From contig CAJXNH010000008.1 of NCBI GenBank assembly GCA_913057245.1, forward strand, positions 53,092-117,091: a stretch of 64,000 nucleotides of DNA, given 5' to 3'. The position numbers were made by a program, and so were the translations under genes. The stretch comes from an uncultured Phaeodactylibacter sp. Lineage in GTDB: Bacteria; Bacteroidota; Bacteroidia; Chitinophagales; Saprospiraceae. The notes under the pieces are model-generated. The model made no database searches and had not been told where the DNA came from. It worked only from the letters and a program-made list of their open reading frames with translations. Every line of letters begins with the position of its first letter. Position 1 is the stretch's first letter. This document shows, one piece after another, positions 9,701 to 16,127 of this stretch.

Positions 9701-11480
9701 CATCAGGTGTGAACCAGAAGTACGTGTGGTCCGGATTAGGCACTGCCAATGTTCCCAGAGTGACCTGGCCTTGTGTACAGTTCAGGGTGTCCGGGGGGCC
9801 GGCATCTGCATCGGGAGGGATGGTGTCAATTTGAACGGTCAGGGTGTCAAAGTCTGTGCAAACGGTCATATCGGTAGACATTTGACTCACTTCCAGTGCA
9901 TAATCTCCTGCAAGGTTTGCGGTTTGGGTGGCGTTCGCACCCAACAGTGTACCATCCGGTGCATACCATTGGTAAGTGAGTTGCCCGGAAGGTTCGGAGG
10001 TGGTTCCGTCAAGGTTGACCTCGGTGGTGATGCAGGTCAGGTCAAAGGCAGGGGCGATGCTGGCGTTGGGTGCCAGGACTTCCACCGTTATGTTCAGTGT
10101 GCTGTCGCAGTTTTGAGCAGAGGTTAGAAAGAAGTTATAGCTTCCGGCTTCAGTGAGGAGGCTGTCTCCAACCGAAAAGCCTTCCCCCTCGCAAATGGTG
10201 ATTGTAGTGTCTACAATATTGGGCTGCAGTACGGTCAGGTTCAGAATAACGATGCTGTCGCACCCGGAAACAGAAGGCAGGGTGTCGCGGTAAATCCCCG
10301 TGGCATTATAGGTGTTTGGGCCGACCTCAATGAACTGCCCGGGGCAGAGCGTATCGTTCAGGTGGGTTTCGATTGGAGGCAGTACCGTCAGGTCTATTTG
10401 TACCAGGCTGTCGCACCCGGCAAAACTGAGCAGCTCGATTTCGTAAAAGCCGGAATTGGTCAGTGTGGTGTCTCCCACAACCAAAGTGTCGCCAAGGCAA
10501 ATGGTATCTTCAAGCAGCTCGGTGGTTGGAAGTGGCACGATCGTGACCTGAATACAACTGTCGCTCAATTCTCCGCAAAAGCGGGGCTCCAGGCCATCAA
10601 GGTTATTCCTGATGCTGTCTAGTGTAAGCATCCCATCGGGTTCAGGGAGGCTGTCGAGGTCCTCCAATTGGTAGCTTAGCCCACAGATTTGGTAACTGCC
10701 CGGTGCAAAGCCAGTCAGGTCAGGGTGATCAGTAGTGTCAATGAAGATGCCATCCTGCCCCAGGAGGTACGTATAGCCATAGATTGCGGTGTCAGGGTTT
10801 TGCCCATTATCGAATGCCAGTAGCGGGTCGATATCGAGGAGGGTATCCCCTTCGCAGGTGAGGAGGTCATCTGCAAATAAGTTGCCCCCTTCAGCAAAAC
10901 AACAGTCCAGGCCACGGGCATCACAGAACTGGATTTGGAAATAGGTGATTTCTCCGATGTAATCCGAGGGGGTGTTTTCAATACTAATGGTCCAGGTGCC
11001 ATTGGCAGGGCCCGTATTGAAATCTTCCAGGCAGCCCTGGAAGGGGTAATAAGACCCATTGTAAAAGTTCAGATTGGAAAAATTGCCGGTTTGGTTGTTG
11101 TCCCAGCCAAAAAGGGAGCCGGGGTCGGGGTCAGGGACTTCCAAACAGGGCACAAAGCTGATGTCCCAAATTGAGCCGAAAGTGAATTCAAATTGCTGGT
11201 CCGTATCCGGACCGATCAGGGTGACAGACTGCCCGCCGGGAGAGGTGAGCGTGAGCACAAGATTGTCTACATACTGATGGGCAAAGCGAATGTCTATACC
11301 GCAAATGCCCTGATCGATGGCATTTAAGTCATCGTTAAAAATATCGAAAACCTCATAAGTGTAAGTGGGGCTGGAGTTGACGGCAATACCCAGGGTGTCA
11401 GTAAGCCCGCAGGGCTGCGCGAAAAGAAGAGGTGTGCCACTTAACAGGGCCAGGCAAAACAGGAAACAGGTCCGCTGCAT
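3798..11480 (-). CDS. Giant secreted Ig-repeat surface protein with T9SS type B sorting domain
   Basis: 2560 residues. Signal peptide 1-21 (ending LLFAQPCG); a P-domain-like beta-sandwich about 30-190 (LVLTLTSPGGQSVTLIG, WTISIENTPSD); three ~50-residue modules about 320-470 with the pattern C.G....G.Y....GCDS; then about 22 Ig/PKD-like repeats (roughly 480-2260). Each repeat opens with an L-x-C...LDG strand and closes with PGxYxLxVT...GC, so each carries a Cys pair likely to form a disulfide. A SprB-type repeat (about 2310-2370, GGTPPFLSG...LAAGTYSI) and a gliding-motility-associated C-terminal domain (about 2467-2560, APTVFSPNGDNNNDLF, VFDRWGNLV) follow. The type B tail implies export by T9SS and surface attachment. 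Likely an adhesin or gliding-related fibre; the ligand is unknown. Confidence 0.92.
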   Translation of the reverse strand: MQRTCFLFCLALLSGTPLLFAQPCGLTDTLGIAVNSSPTYTYEVFDIFNDDLNAIDQGICGIDIRFAHQYVDNLVLTLTSPGGQSVTLIGPDTDQQFEFTFGSIWDISFVPCLEVPDPDPGSLFGWDNNQTGNFSNLNFYNGSYYPFQGCLEDFNTGPANGTWTISIENTPSDYIGEITYFQIQFCDARGLDCCFAEGGNLFADDLLTCEGDTLLDIDPLLAFDNGQNPDTAIYGYTYLLGQDGIFIDTTDHPDLTGFAPGSYQICGLSYQLEDLDSLPEPDGMLTLDSIRNNLDGLEPRFCGELSDSCIQVTIVPLPTTELLEDTICLGDTLVVGDTTLTNSGFYEIELLSFAGCDSLVQIDLTVLPPIETHLNDTLCPGQFIEVGPNTYNATGIYRDTLPSVSGCDSIVILNLTVLQPNIVDTTITICEGEGFSVGDSLLTEAGSYNFFLTSAQNCDSTLNITVEVLAPNASIAPAFDLTCITTEVNLDGTTSEPSGQLTYQWYAPDGTLLGANATQTANLAGDYALEVSQMSTDMTVCTDFDTLTVQIDTIPPDADAGPPDTLNCTQGQVTLGTLAVPNPDHTYFWFTPDGNITSDVFQPTAVANEPGDYFLVVTDIDNRCSDTSMTIVLEDQSLPVVSPGSDTVLSCLNPEILLDGSGSSTGDEFAYEWRDAAGNLLQDGMTLFPTVIQGGTYQLMVENTLTNCRDSATIEVGYDTIAPRITIPLPDTITCTQPTVGIAATVTGAGAAPIYNWTSPGGNILTDTDTLNITVDAGAIYTLTAENTLNGCRDTATVAVQEDITVTNAVLATPDTLDCSQPSITLDGTGSSTGPDILYTWSGDPLPPVSTDGFNATIDAPGTYQLIVTNTTNACADTAVATVALDTLQPFSTAGPDRTITCDSTLVTLDGTGSSTGPQYDYDWVEIFGTGLVDTSTLQATVASPGVYMLVVTDTRNSCFDTSFAIVNIDTLSPTAAIATPLRLNCILSEVMLDGTSSDTGTGFSFEWSSADNSNFISGTNTLTPTVNAPGLYQLEIENDTTGCTRIAEVEVLQDSLPPVADAGTDTLINCYQPTVSIGSNSSSQGADIIYSWSGPPEGISGPVSEQFAEAAAQGNYILHVRNTTTGCEASDTVFVAADFSFPIASAGPDQELGCAIPEVTLTGAGSTTLNTIFEWTGPCLSGDATAQDVTATCDGFYILSVTDTLNGCTTKDTALVILDPLSPNAILPDSIALSCLEGTALLDATASEGATFSWFFNGVPISPGGISFIIDSAGIYTLIANNAAGDCPDTASVVATLDCSPTLQVAAPDTLTCAITTITLNAAGTESGPNITYTWLSPGPDCIESGGTTLQPVVRCPGIYQLIATNTTFGLSDTLAVEVPSNILAPIAEAGPGDTLTCPEPTTILSATGSTVGPGIGYTWTKLDDETFVKDSFSIFVNDASTYFLTVIDSTNGCFAEDIVVVQRSNNLPDINFSSTIIPCMQDSFWLQAFVVPQGPQYVYEWEGGIILDSADSVAVLLDTAGVVRLTVTNPANNCSSFRDVTVIQQKCVPCLDSIPADTLTCATPQVTLSGSFCEPCIGCTVEWTTMDGNILSAPDSLSVVVDQPGIYTLNATDTLGFSAKVTVNVAEFSSPPEVTLSPNQELNCKDTLATLAVSGMPGTTLSYHWSSENAPLPEGDTLPSIVVDQPGLYAVLVTDLSTGCENTAEVEVVADTVPPLADAGPAQALTCEQPTVTLDGSGSAFGNTIQYAWSGPPANIPGGTTFNPSVNTPGWYELMVTDTTTGCTSLDSVFVSQNTDLPAIPSIPDTVLTCTSPTLLLQGSLPNTTGYSSCWYRLNASGVPTGPCVPTLDIDVSLPGQYGFEVQNDTSGCTSMVTVIVGLDTLAPALEVADTLLFPCNNDSLSITATATPSALVTYQWSSPGGFPVQPPDQPTATVFQPGVYQIQIERQDNGCSATELVWVNADDRIPEVTAGPDTVMTCNNDPIRLSVDINTDSGLSDLQWTTPNGQILSGPQTATPQISEPGWYFISVTDPESGCSAADSTWVADGRIAPEAALTNPGLLTLNCTADSLLLDATATTGGTGTGFSYEWRRGAFNTIGTNAQQWVAEVGNYRLLVQDEGSGCLDTLLFQVDGDFEPPVADLTTPNRLNCTVTSIVLDGTGSESGPNLVYTWLDSNALVLAQDTLRLAVTTPGAYTLQVTNEENGCSALETVEVESDANFPEINIAVPEQLSCSRNNVTLNGSASTGIGPLLFNWAAAAGGVLTGPNGQPTATATAEGLYVLSLTDQSNGCTVVDTIAVSASSPLITDVNWLAQSPSCPGDRDGSILLDAVAGGTPPFLSGINGGALSSDNAFVNLAAGTYSILLEDANGCQWDSTVTITASNGIDIELGPDTTIQLGQQISLSAIVEAGTPDSVWWWPAPGIQEGLSYTVAPTLTTLYQVWAVDVNGCVDQAAVNVKVLKETPVYAPTVFSPNGDNNNDLFLLYSRDGLGSLEVFRVFDRWGNLVHEARDCPLNDEACGWDGMFRGSEIDSDVFTFYAEINLSGGGTTIISGDVLLLR

Positions 11481-11515
11481 ATTTCTAATGTCCTTGGGAT
11501 TAATGGAACAGTCTT

Positions 11516-11523
11516 CAAAGTTA
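11516..11523 (-). promoter_or_regulatory. -7 element for the giant surface-protein gene
   Basis: Read on the minus strand this is TAACTTTG, matching TAnnTTTG, 35 bases before the ATG at 11480. No convincing TTG lies at the expected upstream distance, so support is partial. Confidence 0.4.
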
Positions 11524-11567
11524 CTATTATTTAGGAGAAAGCGGAAGCTCCTTAACGTTTGAAGGGA

Positions 11568-11834
11568 TCAAGCCGGCGACAGCATAGTGATTTGCTCCAG
11601 CTCTTCGATGAGCCAGTCGTCCAGCCCGCGGTACCAGTCGAGGTGAGGGCTGATGGCACCGCAACCACCGCCATCATTGGGGCATTGGGTTTCTTCCCAT
11701 TGCTTCTTGCAGGAAGGGCAGCGTCCTCCCGTTTCAAAAGTATTCCATTGGTGCCCGCAGGTGCACATCCACCAGGCACGGCCATCAGGCTTCCAGTCAC
11801 ATTTTGGGCAGAGGATTTCCACAGATTTAGGCAT
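11568..11834 (-). CDS. Small zinc-ribbon protein
   Basis: 88 residues with four cysteine clusters: CPKC (9-12), CTCGH, CPSC and CPNDGGGC, enough to bind one or two zinc ions as rubredoxin-like knuckles. The aromatic sequence around them (GRAWWMCTCGHQWNTF) resembles zinc-ribbon proteins of unknown function. The start ATG overlaps the last 8 bases of the MOSC gene, so the two are probably translationally coupled. No signal peptide or membrane segment; presumably cytoplasmic. I do not recognise a named family. Confidence 0.7.
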   Translation of the reverse strand: MPKSVEILCPKCDWKPDGRAWWMCTCGHQWNTFETGGRCPSCKKQWEETQCPNDGGGCGAISPHLDWYRGLDDWLIEELEQITMLSPA

Positions 11835-12375
11835 GGGTCTGAGTTTTGGGTTTAAAAATGCGGACAGGATCTCCCTGTTGAATTGTTCCGCCGCAGATTA
11901 CACGTGCCGTCACTCCACCGTGACCACGCATGGCGGCATAGCCTCCGTCGCCCAGGTTTTCTTCCATTCGGGAGCAGGGGTGGCAATTGCCGGTGATTTC
12001 GAGGATGACTTCAGCACCAATCTGTACTTGCTGTTTCATGAGGGAGAGCAGGTTGATGCCGGATACGACGAGGTTGCGGCGGGTAAGGCCGGGATCAATG
12101 GGAGGCTGATTCAAAATAGCCCCGATAGTTTGCAAGTGTTCTGCCTGAATGAGGGTGACTTGCCGTTTTCCACCTTTGCGGCTGTAATGGTCGCCTACAA
12201 TGCCTTCATCCAAAGTAATGGTGGCGGAAGAGCAAGGGACCAAAGGGCTTTTCTTTTCCGGGCGTTTGCCAATCCAGTCCAAACGGCCGGTCTGTGGAAC
12301 GTACTGCTGAAGGTCTTTAAGCGTCGGAAACTTCACGGATACTGGCTTTTGCTTCTGTTTCAACCAGCGCGGCAT
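11827..12375 (-). CDS. MOSC domain-containing protein
   Basis: A MOSC-fold protein (COG2258 type). Recognised by the N-terminal strand TGRLDWIGKRPEKKSPL, the GIVGDHYSRKGGKRQVTLIQ segment, and the cysteine region GNCHPCSRMEENLG followed by MRGHGGVTARVI, which holds the conserved MOSC cysteine. Family members are thought to handle sulfur or molybdenum-cofactor-related chemistry, but this group is uncharacterised. The start is uncertain: ATG 12375 overlaps the upstream gene by 59 bases, and GTG 12336 overlaps by 20 and would begin right at the domain. Second gene of a three-gene minus-strand group with overlapping ends. Confidence 0.85.
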   Translation of the reverse strand: MPRWLKQKQKPVSVKFPTLKDLQQYVPQTGRLDWIGKRPEKKSPLVPCSSATITLDEGIVGDHYSRKGGKRQVTLIQAEHLQTIGAILNQPPIDPGLTRRNLVVSGINLLSLMKQQVQIGAEVILEITGNCHPCSRMEENLGDGGYAAMRGHGGVTARVICGGTIQQGDPVRIFKPKTQTHA

Positions 12376-12841
12376 CCATAAAGTTTCGGAGCCGGTGCAT
12401 TTCGTCTTTGCCAAGGCGTTCACCAGCTTTAGCAAAGAGGTATAATACCAGGGCGATTGCGGCAGCGACTGGTAAAGCCCAGAGTGCCGGCGCCGGCATA
12501 CCCAGGCTCAGTTGAGAAAATCCGGTGATCCCAATAAAGAGGCTGATCGCGCCAAGAGAAGAGTAAAGAAAGACAAACATAAGCCAGACAGAAGGGCGTG
12601 GGCCGTACAGCCCGCGGATTAGTGCCCCTCCCTCCATGTTGTCCTCGATCGTGAGGCTTAACTGAGGGGACCAGTAATGTTGTTGTTCCACAGGTATGCG
12701 CAGCACAATATGATGGTCCATAACGGAGCCCTGAATGCTGCCGTCGCTGTTGTCCAAAGCCTTGCTAAGGCGATGAATCACCTGTTCGGCGGTAGCAGGG
12801 TGCTGCCGCTGGAACCTTGGCCTGATTTCAACTGTCGTCAT
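12317..12841 (-). CDS. Unknown membrane protein with two TM segments
   Basis: 174 residues from the ATG at 12841. An N-terminal soluble part (about 1-85, TTVEIRPRFQRQHPATAEQV) is followed by two hydrophobic segments (about 90-112 VWLMFVFLYSSLGAISLFIG and 120-140 ALPVAAAIALVLYLFA). The C-terminus is charged and overlaps the MOSC start. An upstream in-frame start at 12916 would add 25 residues of non-conserved appearance. Function not recognised. The overlap suggests co-expression with the MOSC and zinc-ribbon genes. Confidence 0.7.
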   Translation of the reverse strand: MTTVEIRPRFQRQHPATAEQVIHRLSKALDNSDGSIQGSVMDHHIVLRIPVEQQHYWSPQLSLTIEDNMEGGALIRGLYGPRPSVWLMFVFLYSSLGAISLFIGITGFSQLSLGMPAPALWALPVAAAIALVLYLFAKAGERLGKDEMHRLRNFMDAALVETEAKASIREVSDA

Positions 12842-13218
12842 AAAATTTGCTGTTGTAGTTGGCTTGGCGCTGCGACGATCTGGCTTCGCTTGATTTGTTA
12901 TTGCTAGACCAGACAATCAAAAATAGGTAAAAAAATGTAAAGGCTGGATAAAAATTTGGATGTCTTGCGCTTGCTGCCGAAGAAATTTTAAAAAAAAGGA
13001 CCAGTGCCTCAAGCCATAAATCCTTGACACCCCAGGTTTCGTTCTTGTCCGCTTACTCTTCGTTGAAGAGCCGTTCCTTTAGCTCGGGCTAAAGTCCCGA
13101 ACCTTCGTCTTGATTAGTCGAAAAAGAGCCCTTCAAAATGTTTAAAAATTCATTACATAGTGTGCTAGCGACCTTGATTAGACATAGAACGAAGCAAGAA
13201 GAAAGCAGTAACCCAAAA
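12842..13218. other. Gene-free gap holding a truncated palindromic element
   Basis: No credible protein gene on either strand. 13045-13168 matches the palindromic element family described separately. The remainder (12842-13044) shows nothing I can name apart from A-rich tracts around 12990. Confidence 0.5.
13045..13168 (-). repeat. Truncated MITE-like palindromic element (family member B)
   Basis: Read on the minus strand from 13168 it starts CTAGCACACTATGTAATGAA, then runs ATTTTTAAACATTTTGAAGG and GCTCTTTTT, nearly identical to the left end of the complete copy at 55477-55644. The core has a hairpin CTTTAGC/GCTAAAG and the CTTGATTA motif of the family. No second terminal repeat is found, so this copy is truncated or decayed at one side. 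Confidence 0.6.
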
Positions 13219-13249
13219 ACAAAAAACTCCCGGGTTACCTACCCGGGAG
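13215..13249 (-). terminator. Rho-independent terminator downstream of the S24 repressor
   Basis: On the minus strand: CTCCCGGGT / ACCCGGGAG (13241-13249 with 13227-13235), a 5-base loop, then TTTTTTG. It ends transcription from the repressor gene at 14223 and would also cover the small frame at 13279-13428. Confidence 0.8.
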
Positions 13250-13278
13250 ACCAATCAAAAAACAGCAGGATATTATTC

Positions 13279-13428
13279 TTAAAAAACACAGATTGGTTGT
13301 TCCGTTACCCTCAAAGCAGGGATACAGTTGCAAACCAACTCAAGTTGGTACTCACCAGTATTGTGTAATTTTAATTGGATTGTACATACGGATTCGCTTT
13401 TCGTGCGGCGTTCCGTTATATATTTCAC
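13279..13428 (-). CDS. Possible 49-residue cysteine-containing protein
   Basis: A GTG-initiated frame of 49 codons ending in TAA, lying between the S24 repressor stop (13486) and the terminator (13249) on the same strand. Cysteines occur as SVCTI, LVCNCIPA and PICVF. An upstream TGA rules out a longer start. It lacks an obvious ribosome binding site, which is usual here. It contains the palindrome ACCAACTCAAGTTGGT (13334-13349). It may be a small protein co-transcribed with the repressor or merely a 3' untranslated region. Confidence 0.3.
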   Translation of the reverse strand: MKYITERRTKSESVCTIQLKLHNTGEYQLELVCNCIPALRVTEQPICVF

Positions 13429-13485
13429 CTTTGAAAATCAAGGTGCAGAATATTGTTGTTGCGACAGATGAGGACGCCGGACAGG

Positions 13486-14223
13486 CTATAGGTCACTAAT
13501 CCGGCGGACTACTTCATACAAGCGGGTGTACGGCCCGACGTCTTCCACGAAAGGATCGTGCTCCAGGTGATTAGCGGATATCAGTTTCAGGTGCGTGACC
13601 CGGCCCCGGCTGTCGGTCACACGCTGTACGTACTTCACCCAAAGCTGGCCATTATTCTTGACCGCATAGATTTTGTTGTCGCGTATCTCGTGCAGGCCGC
13701 TGATCTCTCTGCAGATCACCATGTCCCCGTCGAGAATGACCGGTTCCATACTGTTACCGTTAATCGGAAAAGCAACAAGGCTGGCACCGGAAAGCCCCGG
13801 TATGCTGAAGAAGGTATTTTCTTCTTTGGTAAAGCTTTCTGCGCTTACCGTGGAACCCGCGAAGGCTTCTGTGGTGGTGAACATAATATTACCAGCCATC
13901 CTCGGCGTATCCTCCATTACCTGATCGTACTTGGGGGCTTCAAGCCCGAAAGGCTCGCCCTCTCCATCGATCATATACGACTCATTTACGCCATACTCCC
14001 GGCAAAGGGCGCGGGCATGGCGGTAATCAATGCAGCGCTTATCATCCGGGTTAAGGAAAGCACGAATGATATGGCCGTAGGCACGGTTGCCGAGAATGCG
14101 TTCTGCAAAATCGCCCATCCCTTTGCCATTCCGGTCATTTTTGACGATCTCGCCACGTTCTTCCAACATATTGAAAACCGTAATAAATCTTTCATTCAAT
14201 TGCCGCCTGTCTTCTCGGATCAT
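13486..14223 (-). CDS. S24/LexA-like repressor with autoproteolytic domain
   Basis: 245 residues. The N-terminal half (1-100) is a helical, phage-repressor-like DNA-binding region (RRQLNERFITVFNMLEERGE, RHARALCREYGV). The C-terminal S24 peptidase domain has the catalytic serine Ser158 in NGNSMEPVILDGD and the lysine Lys197 in LWVKYVQR. Candidate self-cleavage Ala-Gly bonds are 110-111 (RMAGNI) and 122-123 (FAGSTV). Such proteins repress target genes until RecA-stimulated or stress-stimulated cleavage. No phage genes are nearby, so it is probably a chromosomal regulator. A palindrome upstream (14312-14327) may be its operator. Confidence 0.88.
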   Translation of the reverse strand: MIREDRRQLNERFITVFNMLEERGEIVKNDRNGKGMGDFAERILGNRAYGHIIRAFLNPDDKRCIDYRHARALCREYGVNESYMIDGEGEPFGLEAPKYDQVMEDTPRMAGNIMFTTTEAFAGSTVSAESFTKEENTFFSIPGLSGASLVAFPINGNSMEPVILDGDMVICREISGLHEIRDNKIYAVKNNGQLWVKYVQRVTDSRGRVTHLKLISANHLEHDPFVEDVGPYTRLYEVVRRISDL

Positions 14224-14311
14224 AATTTTGAGGATTTAATTCGCGCTAATCGGTACCCGGAGCAGTGTATGCGACCTGGGGAAAAGCGGGTTGTAATAAA
14301 CAAAAACAATC

Positions 14312-14327
14312 AACTTGGCTGCAAGTT
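14312..14327. promoter_or_regulatory. Candidate operator palindrome upstream of the S24 repressor
   Basis: AACTTG-GCTG-CAAGTT, perfect 6-bp arms, 89 bases before the repressor start. S24-family repressors commonly autoregulate through such sites. A related palindrome with the same CAAGTTG half-site occurs at 13334-13349. Confidence 0.35.
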
Positions 14328-14369
14328 AAAACAAATTTTTGTTGCAAACAAATCAATTCAGGAAGAAAA

Positions 14370-14927
14370 TCAGAATTTTTTTGTTTGCCACTCCCGACGC
14401 AGGAGGCTAAAGAGCTGTAGGTGCTGATAAGTATCTTCTTTGAGAAGGGCTTCCCGCAGTTGCCCCTCCGCTGTAAACCCCAGTCGGTTGGCTAAAGCGA
14501 TAGAGCGTTGGTTATCTTGGGTAGACCTTAGGGCAATCCGGTTGAGGCAGAGTTCTTCGAAAGCATAGCTGAGCAGGCGGCGGCAGGATTGTGTAGCCAG
14601 TCCCCGGCCCTGAAAACTACTGCCGAGCCAGTAACCCAACTCGGCCCGGTGATGGGCCCATTCAATGCGGACAAGGCTGACGAGACCGGCAATCTGCTGA
14701 TCGGCACGTACCAAAAAAGTGCAACGCTGCTGCCCCTCGTTGAAACGTATGGCGTCAAACAGGAAACGGTGTACGTCTTTTTCCGTATGAATTTGTTTGA
14801 CCCACTCCATCCAGGGCTCCAGTTCTGTACGGCTCCGGTCAATTAGCCGGTATAAAGGGGCAGCGTAGGGTAGCTCCGGGCGCAGCAGGTCAAGTTGTGG
14901 TCTTACAGGCAGGGTTTTGGGTAGCAT
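14370..14927 (-). CDS. RimJ/RimL-type GNAT N-acetyltransferase
   Basis: 185 residues from the ATG at 14927. GNAT motifs are visible: the IAGLVSLVRIEW strand, ELGYWLGSSFQGRGLATQS (acetyl-CoA pyrophosphate loop Q-x-R-G-L-A), and NRIALRSTQDNQRSIALANRLGF, typical of the ribosomal-protein alanine acetyltransferase subgroup. It transfers acetyl from acetyl-CoA to an amino group; the substrate cannot be told. It starts 10 bases after the aminotransferase stop and is the last gene of the minus-strand run from 17700. Confidence 0.88.
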   Translation of the reverse strand: MLPKTLPVRPQLDLLRPELPYAAPLYRLIDRSRTELEPWMEWVKQIHTEKDVHRFLFDAIRFNEGQQRCTFLVRADQQIAGLVSLVRIEWAHHRAELGYWLGSSFQGRGLATQSCRRLLSYAFEELCLNRIALRSTQDNQRSIALANRLGFTAEGQLREALLKEDTYQHLQLFSLLRREWQTKKF

Positions 14928-14937
14928 AGATGGTAAA

Positions 14938-16122
14938 TTATTGAGGGCGCAACTGCTGCAGGGCTTCCACCGCCCGGTCCAGTTCTGCAATTGTGTTGTA
15001 ATAGTGGGGGGAGAACCGCAGCGCCCAGTCCACACCTTTCTTTTCGAAGTCGATAACCGCGCCTGCTTTCATGGAAACAGAAGCATTGACGCCTTTTTGG
15101 TTTAGGGCAGGGATAATCTCCCTGGCACTAAGCCCTGCTATGGATAGGGTGACGATGCCGCACAGTTGCTGCCCCTGATCGAGCACCCGGATATGCTTAA
15201 GCTGACCGAGCTTCTGCCTGAGGTGGGCTGCCAGCATACTGACCCTTTCCGCAATAGCCGTCAGCCCCAGTTCGATTGCGTAATTGGTGGCAGCCCGGGC
15301 GGCAAGCACCAGGGCATAGGAGCGCTCCCAGGTTTCAAAACGCACGGCACTTTTCCTTGGGCGGTAGGTATCCGGAGCTGTCCAGGCAGCGCTGTGGAGG
15401 TCCATAAATTTAGGTTCCAGCCCCGCTTCCAGCACCCGTTCTGAGATATACAAAAATCCGCCACCGCGTGGCCCCCGGAGGAATTTCCGGAAGGTGGCCG
15501 TCAGAAAATCGCACGCAATGGCTTGCACATCCAGAGGCAGTTGTCCGGCAGACTGACAGGCATCGACGAGGTAGTACGCACCATTAGCCCGGCAGACTTC
15601 GCCTATGCCCATGATGTTTTGCACCAGGCCGGAATTGGTGGGCACGTGAGTGACCGCTACGAGCCTGGGACGATGTTGTCGGATCAGCGCTTTCAGGTGG
15701 CCGGTATCCACACCGCCTTCGGGCAGGGTCCGGGCGCGGATGAGTTGGAGGTGATGCCGTTTGGCCAGTTGCAGAAAGGCGATCTGATTGGACACATAGT
15801 CGGCTTCGGTAGTCAGAATGGTGTCTCCTGCCTGAAAAGGGATAGCGGATAAGGCTGTATTGTACGCCTGTGTAGCGCTGCCGGACCAGGCGATTTGGTC
15901 CGGTTGGGCATTCAACACTTGGGCAACGGACTCGTAGAAACCGATACTTTGCTCCCGTACAAGGGCGGCAGCTTCATATCCACCGATTTCAGACTCCAGC
16001 TGAAGGTGCTGCTGCGCCGCTTCCAGTACCGGTCTTGGCATGAGGCTGGCGCCAGCGTTATTGAGGTGGATCCGGTGCTGCGCGCCGGGGGTATCGGCCC
16101 GAAGTTGGTCAATATTGAGCAT
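14938..16122 (-). CDS. Class V PLP-dependent aminotransferase (cysteine desulfurase/epimerase-like)
   Basis: 394 residues, the usual family length. Features in order: HLNNAGASLMP near the N-terminus, GSATQAYNTAL (phosphate contact), VTHVPTNSG, the cofactor aspartate Asp187 in LVDACQSAG, and Lys213 in TFRKFLRGPRGGGFLY, which forms the Schiff base with pyridoxal phosphate. The RGPRG motif is typical of the isopenicillin-epimerase/selenocysteine-lyase-like branch. No clear catalytic cysteine loop of IscS/SufS is seen, so the reaction is uncertain. Five bases separate it from the transporter gene upstream. Confidence 0.88.
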   Translation of the reverse strand: MLNIDQLRADTPGAQHRIHLNNAGASLMPRPVLEAAQQHLQLESEIGGYEAAALVREQSIGFYESVAQVLNAQPDQIAWSGSATQAYNTALSAIPFQAGDTILTTEADYVSNQIAFLQLAKRHHLQLIRARTLPEGGVDTGHLKALIRQHRPRLVAVTHVPTNSGLVQNIMGIGEVCRANGAYYLVDACQSAGQLPLDVQAIACDFLTATFRKFLRGPRGGGFLYISERVLEAGLEPKFMDLHSAAWTAPDTYRPRKSAVRFETWERSYALVLAARAATNYAIELGLTAIAERVSMLAAHLRQKLGQLKHIRVLDQGQQLCGIVTLSIAGLSAREIIPALNQKGVNASVSMKAGAVIDFEKKGVDWALRFSPHYYNTIAELDRAVEALQQLRPQ

Positions 16123-16127
16123 AGTTT

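Noticed and set aside
13138..13368. A 76-codon plus-strand frame in the gap after 12.9 kb
   Set aside because: It runs across the palindromic element and the terminator hairpin and has no coding character.
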